Assembly: GCF_900078675.2 (NCBI RefSeq)
Contig: NZ_LT546237.1
Coordinates: 1,211,924-1,251,907, forward strand
Direction: 5' to 3'
DNA from: Mycobacterium interjectum
GTDB taxonomy: Bacteria > Actinomycetota > Actinomycetes > Mycobacteriales > Mycobacteriaceae
DNA: 39,984 nt
The position numbers and the translations under genes are program-made. Shown piece by piece: positions 23,488 through 30,450 of this stretch. Under the pieces are notes generated by a model. That model ran no database searches. It was not told where the DNA came from and was given only the letters and a program-made list of their open reading frames with translations. Position 1 is the first letter of the stretch, and every line of letters starts with the position of its first letter.

Positions 23488-23673
23488 TCACCTGACGAGG
23501 TAAGGGCGGAAACCGCGCTGTGCCGGCGCCGGCGTGACCCCGTTCAGGTCGAAGACGGCGATGAGGGCCCGCAAGAGGGCGGGGGACCAGTCGTCGAACG
23601 GTTGGGCGTCCATCCGATCGAGCACTTCACTGCGGAGGTATTCGATGCCGGTCGGCGGCCGATGCTCGGTCAT
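23488..23673 (-). CDS. 61-residue protein of unknown function
   Basis: Short protein starting MTEHRPPTGIEYLRSEV, with an acidic amphipathic middle (LDRMDAQPFDDWSPALL) and a basic end (FRPYLVR). I do not recognise the family. Its composition and codon use are normal for the region, and the hydrophobic run ALLRALIAVFDL is too short and interrupted for a membrane segment. It ends about 23 bp before the predicted left end of the IS110 element, so it looks intact rather than cut. It is probably the first gene of a former operon with the SnoaL gene at 21731. It is divergent from the flavoprotein gene at 23780. Confidence 0.5.
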   Translation of the reverse strand: MTEHRPPTGIEYLRSEVLDRMDAQPFDDWSPALLRALIAVFDLNGVTPAPAQRGFRPYLVR

Positions 23674-23779
23674 GTCGGATACGACGCTAGGAGCGGACGG
23701 CCGAAGCCGTACAGCCAACTGGTCATATTCAAATCTAATTCCAGGGAATGAATCGCGGCGTGCGGCGGTAGAACAACGC

Positions 23780-24205
23780 ATGAAGCTCAACGACGTCGCG
23801 CGGGAACTCATCGGCAAGGGGGCCGACGCCACCCTGGTAACCGTCAACCCCGACGGCAGCCCCCAGGTGAGCCTGGTCTGGGTCGCGCTGCAGGCAACGC
23901 CCGAGGGAGACGAACTCGTCACCGCACACCTCGCCGAACACAAGAAGGTGCGCAACATCCGCAAGGATCCGCGCGTCGCCGTCACCATCGTGTCGCTGAA
24001 CGGGCCCAGCCCGGGGATGCGCCCGTACCTCTCGATCACGGGAACGGCACGAATCGTCGAGGGCGGGGCCCCCGAGCTGCTGAGGGAGCTCAACCCGATC
24101 CTGGGCGACCCGAACATGAAGTTCCCCCCGGACGACGCCCCGCCGGGGCTGCTCACCCGCATCCGCATCGACAAGGTCGGCGGCATCGGCCCCTGGGCCT
24201 CCTGA
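23780..24205 (+). CDS. PPOX-class F420/flavin-dependent oxidoreductase
   Basis: A 141-residue split-barrel flavoprotein. The pattern ADATLVTVNPDGSPQVSLVWVAL, then HLAEHKKVRNIRKDPRVAVTIV and YLSITGTARIVEGG is standard for the pyridoxamine-phosphate-oxidase-like superfamily, and in mycobacteria mostly denotes F420-binding FDOR-B proteins (Rv1155-like). These reduce or bind F420, FMN or haem-derived ligands; the cofactor cannot be decided by eye. It is a single gene, 52 bp upstream of the molybdopterin oxidoreductase and separated from it by a strong hairpin. Confidence 0.85.
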   Translation: MKLNDVARELIGKGADATLVTVNPDGSPQVSLVWVALQATPEGDELVTAHLAEHKKVRNIRKDPRVAVTIVSLNGPSPGMRPYLSITGTARIVEGGAPELLRELNPILGDPNMKFPPDDAPPGLLTRIRIDKVGGIGPWAS

Positions 24206-24222
24206 CCACAGACATTTGCCAC

Positions 24223-24245
24223 TTCCGCTACTTGGCGTAGCGGAA
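24223..24245. promoter_or_regulatory. Strong dyad between the flavoprotein and molybdoenzyme genes
   Basis: TTCCGCTA and TAGCGGAA form perfect 8-bp arms around a 7-nt loop. CCAC and GTGG just outside extend the stem after a small bulge. It lies 17 bp after the stop of the flavoprotein gene and 12 bp before the GTG of the molybdoenzyme. No T-run follows. It may be an operator for the downstream gene, a transcript-processing hairpin or a terminator without U-tract. Confidence 0.5.
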
Positions 24246-24257
24246 TACAGTGGGTGG

Positions 24258-26501
24258 GTGGCGACCGGCGAGGACGGCAGGCATCTGCGCACCTGCCCAT
24301 TGTGTGAAGCCATGTGCGGCTTGGAGATTCAGGTCGAGGGCGGCAAAGTCACCAGCATCCGCGGCAACCGCGACGACGTCTGGAGCAGGGGACACCTGTG
24401 CCCCAAGGGCGTATCGCTGGCCCAGGTGCACGACGACCCGGACCGCATCCGCCGCCCGCTGATCAAGGTGGACGGGCAATGGCACGAGGTCAGCTGGGAC
24501 GCGGCATTTCGCCGCTGCACCGAGCTGCTGACGCCGGTGATCGAGAAGTACGGGATCGGCGCGGTCACCGCCTACACCGGTAACCCACTGGCGCACTCGT
24601 TTTCGCTTGCCCGGTACGCGGGTGTGCTGATGGGCATGTCCGGGATGCCGATCACCTATTCGCCGGGCACGGTCGACCAGTGGCCGAAGAACCTGTCGTC
24701 GCACCTGATGTACGGCCTGTGGTGGAACTTTCCCGTGCCCGATATCGAACGCACCGACCTGCTGGTCATCATGGGCGCCAACCCCGCCGCTTCGCAGGGT
24801 TCATTGCTGGCCGCGCCCGACGTGATGGGGTTGATCGCCAAGATTCGCAAGCGCGGCAAGGTGATCGTGATCGACCCGGTGCGCACGCAGACCGCCGCCC
24901 AGGCCGACGAGTGGCTTCCGATCGTGCCGGGCACCGACGCGGCGCTGCTGCTGGCCGTGGCCCACACCCTCTTTGACGAGGGGCTGGTCAACGCGGGGCC
25001 GCACGTCGAGGGCCTGGAGACGATGCGCCGCGTCGCCGCGGAGTGGCCGCCGGAGCGGGTGAGCACCGTGACCGGCATCGACGAGGACCGCGTCCGCGAG
25101 CTGGCGCGCGAACTCGCCGGCACCGAGAAGTCGGTGGTATACGGCCGAATTGGCCTGTGCAATCAGGAGTTTGGCAGCTTGGCGAGTTGGCTGGTCGACG
25201 TGATCAACATTTTGACCGGCCATTTCGACACCCCCGGCGGCGCCATGTTCCCCAAGCCGGCTGCCTGGTCGATCACGACGCAGCCGTTGCCGGGTCTGGA
25301 GGGCGGCCTTGCCGAGTTCGGCCGCTGGCATACTCGGGTGCGCGGCGCGAAGGAGGTCCTCGGGCAGGCGCCGGTGTCGTGCATGGCCGAGGAGATCGCC
25401 ACACCCGGTGAGGGACAACTCAAGGCGTTGATCACGGTCGCCGGCAACCCGGTGCTTTCCACCCCCGGGGGCGACAAGCTCGACGAGGTGCTCCCGATGC
25501 TGGAAGCGATGATCTCCGTTGACCTTTGGCTCAACGAGACGACGCGGCACGCCGATGTGATCCTGCCCGGGCTGTCCCCGCTCGAGCAGCCGCACCACGA
25601 CGACCTGATCCTGCTGTTCGCGATCCGCAGCATCGCGAATTACTCCGCGCCCGTTTTCGATCCGGGTGACCGCCCGCACGAATGGGAGATCTTGATCCGG
25701 TTGACCGGCCTGTGCACCGGCACGCCGGCCGAAGAGGTGGACGTCGCCGCGATCGACGACGGGTTCTTCGATTACCTGGCCTTCACCCGCGGCGTCGACG
25801 GTGCGGAGATCCGCAAGCTCTACGAGCACGGCGGCCCGGAGCGGATGCTCGACCTGACCCTGCGCACCGGGCCCTTTGGCGACCAGTACGGCAAGAACCC
25901 GGGCGGGCTCACCCTGGACATGTTGAAGGCAAACCCGAACGGAATCGACTTCGGGCCGATGGTGCCGCAGCTGCCCGACATCCTGGGCACCCTCGACAAG
26001 AAGATCCACCTCGCGCCGCAATACCTGCTCGACGACCTGCCGCGGCTGGCGGCGCGAATGGAGCGGCCGGCCGAGCCGCTGGTCCTGGTCAGCCGCAGGC
26101 ACCTGCGATCGAACAACACCTGGCTGCACAACGTGCCGGCGCTGATGAAGGGCAAGGACCGGTGCACGCTGCTGATGCACCCCGAGGACGCCGCCCGCTG
26201 GGGCGTCGCGGACGCCGACGTCGTCACCGTGAAGTCGGAGGCCGGCGAGATCAGGGTGCCCGTCGAGGTCACCGACGCGATCAAGCCCGGCGTGGTATCG
26301 ATGCCGCACGGCTGGGGACATGGCAAGCCGGGCACCCGCATGTCGGTGGCCAACGGCTCGCCGGGGGCTAACACCAACGCGCTGTCGCCGCCGACGTTCC
26401 TCGACGAGCCATCCGGCAACGGCGCCCTCAACGGCATCCCGGTGACGATCATCGACGAGCAGGCGCGGTTCGGGGCCACCGGCCCGGCCCAGTACGCATA
26501 A
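24258..26501 (+). CDS. Molybdopterin oxidoreductase with N-terminal 4Fe-4S site
   Basis: A 747-residue member of the DMSO-reductase superfamily from GTG 24258. The cluster ligands are Cys13-X2-Cys16-X3-Cys20-X27-Cys48 (CPLCEAMCG ... GHLCPKG). Further landmarks are the bis-MGD-binding stretches DLLVIMGANPAASQG and VIDPVRTQTAAQADEWLPIVPGTD, and the C-terminal barrel (SMPHGWGHG, NALSPPTFLDEPSGNG). The 4Fe-4S site and general layout resemble formate dehydrogenase and periplasmic nitrate reductase catalytic subunits, and Rv0197-type proteins of mycobacteria. No twin-arginine signal is seen, so it should be cytoplasmic. Its electron partner is not adjacent and the substrate is unknown. Confidence 0.9.
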   Translation: MATGEDGRHLRTCPLCEAMCGLEIQVEGGKVTSIRGNRDDVWSRGHLCPKGVSLAQVHDDPDRIRRPLIKVDGQWHEVSWDAAFRRCTELLTPVIEKYGIGAVTAYTGNPLAHSFSLARYAGVLMGMSGMPITYSPGTVDQWPKNLSSHLMYGLWWNFPVPDIERTDLLVIMGANPAASQGSLLAAPDVMGLIAKIRKRGKVIVIDPVRTQTAAQADEWLPIVPGTDAALLLAVAHTLFDEGLVNAGPHVEGLETMRRVAAEWPPERVSTVTGIDEDRVRELARELAGTEKSVVYGRIGLCNQEFGSLASWLVDVINILTGHFDTPGGAMFPKPAAWSITTQPLPGLEGGLAEFGRWHTRVRGAKEVLGQAPVSCMAEEIATPGEGQLKALITVAGNPVLSTPGGDKLDEVLPMLEAMISVDLWLNETTRHADVILPGLSPLEQPHHDDLILLFAIRSIANYSAPVFDPGDRPHEWEILIRLTGLCTGTPAEEVDVAAIDDGFFDYLAFTRGVDGAEIRKLYEHGGPERMLDLTLRTGPFGDQYGKNPGGLTLDMLKANPNGIDFGPMVPQLPDILGTLDKKIHLAPQYLLDDLPRLAARMERPAEPLVLVSRRHLRSNNTWLHNVPALMKGKDRCTLLMHPEDAARWGVADADVVTVKSEAGEIRVPVEVTDAIKPGVVSMPHGWGHGKPGTRMSVANGSPGANTNALSPPTFLDEPSGNGALNGIPVTIIDEQARFGATGPAQYA

Positions 26502-26586
26502 GTTCACTGCTGGGCCAACATGTAATTTAGTTCACCTTCCGCGCGATCCGATGAACCCACGGCGGGGCCGTACTCGTCGGCTGTGC

Positions 26587-27693
26587 ATGACTGCAACAAC
26601 GTATTCACCTTCCACACACCGGCCTGACGGCCATGCCGGGCGGGCCCCGCGCATCGCCGGCACGGCGGTGGCCTTCACCCCGCACCGCTACGACCAGGAC
26701 GAGGTGGCGCGCGAGCTCACCGAATTCGCGGAACCGGGCTTCATGCGCTTCGCGCACACCGCGGGCGTCGACCAGCGCAGCCTCGCACTGCCGCTGTCGC
26801 GCTACCCGACGCTGTCCGGATTCACCGAAGCGAACGACGCCTACCTCGAGGTCGCCGTCGACCTGGGCGAGCGGGCGGTGCGCTCGGCGCTGGAGGCCGC
26901 GAATATCCAACCCGATGAGGTCGACACCATCGTGATGGTCTCCAGCACCGGAATCGCGGTGCCGACCATCGACGCGCGATTGATGTCGCGAGTCGGGCTG
27001 CGGCCCAACATCAAACGCGTCCCGCTGTTCGGGCTCGGCTGCGTGGCGGGGGCCGCGGGCATGGCACGGGTCTACGACTACCTGCACGGCTACCCGGGGG
27101 ATGTGGCCGTGCTGCTGTCGGTCGAGCTGTGCTCGCTCACGCTGCAGCGCACCGACACCTCGATACCGGCCCTGATCGGAGTGTCGCTGTTCGGAGACGG
27201 TGCCGCGGCGGTGGTGGCCACCGGCGCCGACCGAATCGTGCAGGGAGGCAGCCTAAGTCGCGCTCCGCAAGTCATGGCGACGCGCAGCCGCGTCGTCGCC
27301 GAGACCGTCGACGTCATGGGCTGGAACGTCAGCTCCAGCGGGTTCCAGCTGGTGATGTCGCGGGACGTGCCGAAGATGGCCGATGATTATCTGCGCGACG
27401 AGGTCGACGAATTCCTGGCCGAGCACGGCTTGTCGATCGCCGATATCTCGACCTGGGTCTGCCATCCCGGCGGTCCGAAGGTGCTCGACGCGATCGAGAA
27501 CGCGCTGGCGCTGCCGGCCCAAGCGCTGGCGCATAGCCGAGACTCCATGCGCGAGAACGGAAACATCTCCTCGGCGTCGGTGCTGGACGTGCTGCGCCGA
27601 ACGGTGGCAAACCCGCTGCCGGCGGGGTCCTTCGGCGTGATGCTCGCGATGGGGCCGGGGTTCAGCTTCGAGCTGTTACTCCTGCAGTTTTGA
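26587..27693 (+). CDS. Type III polyketide synthase
   Basis: A 368-residue chalcone-synthase-family enzyme from ATG 26587 (MTATTYSPST). The catalytic triad is Cys152 in GLGCVAGAAG, His293 in CHPGGPK and Asn326 in RENGNISSAS. Mycobacterial type III enzymes (Pks10, Pks11, Pks18) condense long-chain acyl-CoA with malonyl or methylmalonyl-CoA to alkylpyrones or resorcinols. An ICMT-like methyltransferase follows 12 bp downstream, as in Bacillus bpsAB, pointing to a methylated alkylpyrone or similar lipid. An in-frame upstream ATG at 26551 would add 12 basic residues and is less likely. Confidence 0.93.
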   Translation: MTATTYSPSTHRPDGHAGRAPRIAGTAVAFTPHRYDQDEVARELTEFAEPGFMRFAHTAGVDQRSLALPLSRYPTLSGFTEANDAYLEVAVDLGERAVRSALEAANIQPDEVDTIVMVSSTGIAVPTIDARLMSRVGLRPNIKRVPLFGLGCVAGAAGMARVYDYLHGYPGDVAVLLSVELCSLTLQRTDTSIPALIGVSLFGDGAAAVVATGADRIVQGGSLSRAPQVMATRSRVVAETVDVMGWNVSSSGFQLVMSRDVPKMADDYLRDEVDEFLAEHGLSIADISTWVCHPGGPKVLDAIENALALPAQALAHSRDSMRENGNISSASVLDVLRRTVANPLPAGSFGVMLAMGPGFSFELLLLQF

Positions 27694-27704
27694 GGTACGA
27701 GGCC

Positions 27705-28208
27705 ATGTATTACTACCTGTTCATCCTCGCCATCGGTGCGGAGCGGCTGGTCGAACTTGCGGTTGCCCAGCGAAACGCCAAGTGGTCATTTGCGCACGGG
27801 GCCAAGGAGTTCGGTCGCGATCATTACCCCGCGATGGTCAGCATGCATGCGCTGCTGCTGGTCTCGTGCATCGTGGAAGTGTGGTCGCTCGGTCGGCCGT
27901 TCATCGGTTGGCTCGGCTGGCCGATGCTTGCCGTGGTGGCGCTCAGCACCGTCGTCCGGTGGCGATGTGTCGCCGTACTCGGAAAGCGCTGGAACCCGCG
28001 GCTCATCGTGATTCCGGGTGCGCCGGTGGTGCGCAACGGTTTGTACCGATGGGTGCGTCACCCCAACTACACAGCGGTGGCCGCGGAGGTGGCGGCGCTG
28101 CCGCTCGTGCACTCGGCGTGGCTGACGGCGCTTGTGTTCAGCGTGGCCAACGCCGCGGTGCTGGGTGTGCGAATCCGCGCGGAGAACGCCGCGTTGGGTT
28201 ACGCCTAG
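27705..28208 (+). CDS. ICMT-type membrane methyltransferase
   Basis: A 167-residue integral membrane protein from ATG 27705 (MYYYLFILAIGAERLVE). Four or five hydrophobic segments are visible: residues 2-20, about 50-68, 70-90, and a pair near 130-158. The SAM-binding signature of the isoprenylcysteine carboxyl methyltransferase family is present as GLYRWVRHPNY, with the downstream acidic residue in RIRAENAAL. In Bacillus and Streptomyces such proteins O-methylate type III polyketide products. Here it follows the polyketide synthase by 11 bp and probably does the same. The frame also opens at a TTG overlapping the synthase stop, but the ATG gives a normal family N-terminus. Confidence 0.88.
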   Translation: MYYYLFILAIGAERLVELAVAQRNAKWSFAHGAKEFGRDHYPAMVSMHALLLVSCIVEVWSLGRPFIGWLGWPMLAVVALSTVVRWRCVAVLGKRWNPRLIVIPGAPVVRNGLYRWVRHPNYTAVAAEVAALPLVHSAWLTALVFSVANAAVLGVRIRAENAALGYA

Positions 28209-28211
28209 CGA

Positions 28212-29057
28212 TCAGGGTGCGAGGGGGCGATTGGTCCACTCCCGACCGGGCCGGCGCGACGAGCGGAACCATCCGCCCGCCGCGCCGGTGCCGCCGTCGG
28301 TGGGGATGGTGTGCCCGGTGACGAACGCCGACAGGTCCGAGGCCAGGAACAGGATCACGCGGGCCTGGTCCTCGGGTAGCCCCATCCGTCCGACCGGGAC
28401 CCAGTTCGGCCATTGCGTCTGCTCCTCGGCCGACAGCCACTGCGAGTAGGGCACCTGAAGCGATTCGGTGACGTCGGGGCCGATCGCATTGACCCGCACC
28501 CCGTCGCGGCCCACTTGCACGGCCAGGCTGCGGGTGAAATGGATGACGGCGGCTTTGAAGGCGGCGTAGACGGGATCCTCGGGGTAACCGCGTAGCCCCT
28601 CGACCGACGAGACGTTGACGATCGCGCCGGCCCCACGTTCGATCATCGCGGGCAGGAACGCGTGGCTGACCAGGAAAACGTGGTGCAGGTTGATGCGGTA
28701 CAGCTCGTCCCACAGCTGGGGGTCGGTGTCGACGAAGTTGCCCGGATGGCGCAGCCAGTGGCCCACGTTGTTGACCAGCACGTCGATCCGGCCGTAGCGA
28801 TTCAGCACCGATCGCGCGAGGTCGGCGACCTGGTCCGCGTCGCGGACGTCGGTCGTGACCGCCAGGGCGGAGCCAGCCGACGCGGTGATCCCGTCGGCGG
28901 TGCGTCGGGCCAGCTCGTCGTCGATATCGGCGATCACCACCTGCGCGCCATGCCGGGCGAACAGCCGCGCGGTTGCCGCGCCGATGCCCCCACCGCCTCC
29001 GGTCACCACGGCGACCCGATCGGCCAGCAGCGCGGCCCCGGGCGTTGCCTCGTCCAT
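28212..29057 (-). CDS. Short-chain dehydrogenase/reductase
   Basis: A 281-residue SDR from ATG 29057 (MDEATPGAALLADRV). Motifs are TGGGGGIGAATA, DIDDELA after the second strand (favouring NAD), NNVG in place of NNAG, the serine in NVSSVEG and the YAAFK pair, with PTDGGTGAAGG near the end. It ends 3 bp from the stop of the convergent methyltransferase gene. It is divergent from the esterase at 29211 with about 150 bp between, which holds several dyads. Its reaction is unknown; it does not show the mycofactocin-type motifs of the SDRs at 17547 and 18347. Confidence 0.88.
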   Translation of the reverse strand: MDEATPGAALLADRVAVVTGGGGGIGAATARLFARHGAQVVIADIDDELARRTADGITASAGSALAVTTDVRDADQVADLARSVLNRYGRIDVLVNNVGHWLRHPGNFVDTDPQLWDELYRINLHHVFLVSHAFLPAMIERGAGAIVNVSSVEGLRGYPEDPVYAAFKAAVIHFTRSLAVQVGRDGVRVNAIGPDVTESLQVPYSQWLSAEEQTQWPNWVPVGRMGLPEDQARVILFLASDLSAFVTGHTIPTDGGTGAAGGWFRSSRRPGREWTNRPLAP

Positions 29058-29079
29058 GCCCAATATCTTGGGCCACCGG

Positions 29080-29093
29080 CGGGATCGATCCCG
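29080..29093. promoter_or_regulatory. 14-bp perfect palindrome in a divergent intergenic region
   Basis: CGGGATCGATCCCG is a perfect palindrome 23 bp upstream of the SDR start. A second dyad, GCCCAA-TATC-TTGGGC, lies at 29058-29073 against the SDR start codon. Both could be sites for a regulator of the divergent SDR/esterase pair. None is encoded nearby. Confidence 0.4.
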
Positions 29094-29151
29094 TTACCCA
29101 CGCTGTTAGCGCCTCAAACAGTGATAAAGCCGACATTTGCCAGGGATTAAC

Positions 29152-29174
29152 CCGCCGTTTTTCCCAGACGGCGG
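29152..29174. promoter_or_regulatory. Inverted repeat upstream of the esterase gene
   Basis: CCGCCGT and ACGGCGG form 7-bp arms around a 9-nt pyrimidine-rich loop, with a second overlapping register (ACCCGCC/GGCGGGT). It is 36 bp before the esterase start. It could be an mRNA leader hairpin or an operator. GC-rich dyads of this size are common here. Confidence 0.3.
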
Positions 29175-29210
29175 CGGGTATCCGATCGACCGCTACGGAG
29201 GTGAATGCGA

Positions 29211-30278
29211 ATGGCGATGCGGCCGAACCCTTGTCACATATTGCCAAGCCAGGCAATGAACCGGCGCGTTCACCATCGGCACAGCCCGCAGTCTTTTGCT
29301 GTGTCGCTGGCGAGCCGGTTGCTGGTGAAAAATGTGGTGCGGGCTTGGGCCATTCAGCCGAATCTGCACTGGCCCTTCCAATATGTGGACGGTTTGGCGG
29401 GCTTGATGCCGCATTTCACCCACTCGGCACGGATCGAACCGGTCCGGCTGGAGAATTGCGCCGCCGAATGGGTGCAAGCGCATGGTGTGTCTGCCAAGCG
29501 CGCAATCCTTTACCTGCATGGCGGCGCGTTCCTTACCTGCGGCCTCAACACACACCGGTCCCTGGTGACTCGGCTGTCGAAGGCGGCCGACGCCGGCGTG
29601 CTGACCGTCGGATACCGAAAGTTGCCGACACATCAGATCGCCGACGCGATCGAAGACGGAATGAACGGCCTGCGCTGGCTGGCAGAGCGCGGCTACGACG
29701 GGGACCAGGTCGTCGTGGCGGGCGACTCGGCCGGGGGATACCTGGCTTTCATGATCACGCTGGCGGCCATGCGCACCGGTGTCATGCGGCCCGCCGGCAT
29801 CGCGACGATCTCGCCCTTCACCGACGCCGACCCGGCCCGCAAACTGCGCCACCGCAACGCACGCAGGTGCTCCATGTTCACCCGGGCGGCGTTGTCAATG
29901 TTTGCCCAGTATCTCGGCGAGGTGCGGCTTCCGCACGACGGGGGAATGGCCGCGCGCGTCGAATCACCGGTGGACGCGGATCTCTCCTCGCTGCCCCCGG
30001 TGGCCATCCACGCAAGTTCCGACGAGTTGCTACTCCCGGACGCCGAGCTCATGGCTGAACGGTTGCAATTCAGCGGAGTTCGCTGCGATTTGCACCTGTG
30101 GGACCGCCAAATTCACGACTTCCCGATAGCAGCCGACATCCTGCCGGAGGGAAGGCGGGCCATTCGCTACATCGGCGACTTCATCAAAGAGGTCACCGGC
30201 GCAGCGGACGGTTTGCCCAACGGCCGCCAACACTGGGTCGGTCGGCAACAGGCCGATTTCGCCGCGGCAGCGGGATAA
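29211..30278 (+). CDS. HSL-type alpha/beta hydrolase (esterase)
   Basis: A 355-residue hydrolase. ATG 29211 is preferred over ATG 29205 because GGAGGTGA ends six bases before it and would touch the earlier codon. The family motifs are LYLHGGAFLTCG, the nucleophile elbow AGDSAGGYLAF, the acid region SSDELLLPDAE and the histidine in QIHDFP. An N-terminal extension of about 75 residues before the catalytic domain contains aromatic-rich PNLHWPFQYVDG. Its tail (GLPNGRQHWVGRQQ) is unlike a cap domain. It resembles mycobacterial lipid esterases that act on acyl glycerols or xenobiotic esters. Confidence 0.88.
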   Translation: MAMRPNPCHILPSQAMNRRVHHRHSPQSFAVSLASRLLVKNVVRAWAIQPNLHWPFQYVDGLAGLMPHFTHSARIEPVRLENCAAEWVQAHGVSAKRAILYLHGGAFLTCGLNTHRSLVTRLSKAADAGVLTVGYRKLPTHQIADAIEDGMNGLRWLAERGYDGDQVVVAGDSAGGYLAFMITLAAMRTGVMRPAGIATISPFTDADPARKLRHRNARRCSMFTRAALSMFAQYLGEVRLPHDGGMAARVESPVDADLSSLPPVAIHASSDELLLPDAELMAERLQFSGVRCDLHLWDRQIHDFPIAADILPEGRRAIRYIGDFIKEVTGAADGLPNGRQHWVGRQQADFAAAAG

Positions 30279-30436
30279 CGGATCTCCGACGCGAATTCCA
30301 TCCGGGGTCATTCGTGTTGCTCGGGCTACCCCACGTCGGGGTCGGTGAAAACGGCCCGCATCGTGCGCGCCTTGCGGGTGGGCCGACGGCCGCGAACCGC
30401 GTCGACGACTTGGGGCGCAATCGGCGCCGCTGCCGA

Positions 30437-30442
30437 TACAGT
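30437..30442 (+). promoter_or_regulatory. Candidate -10 element for the FHA-ABC gene
   Basis: TACAGT fits the mycobacterial TANNNT -10 consensus and ends 8 bp before GTG 30451. There is no Shine-Dalgarno sequence, so a leaderless transcript beginning at the GTG is plausible. No good -35 is seen at the right spacing (TTGGGG at 30410 is 21 bp away). Confidence 0.35.
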
Positions 30443-30450
30443 TGGTCCTC

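Noticed and set aside
26501..26535. AGTTCAC direct repeat (28-bp period) between the molybdoenzyme and the polyketide synthase
   Set aside because: Seven bases, not symmetric, first copy overlaps the stop codon; too weak to call an operator.
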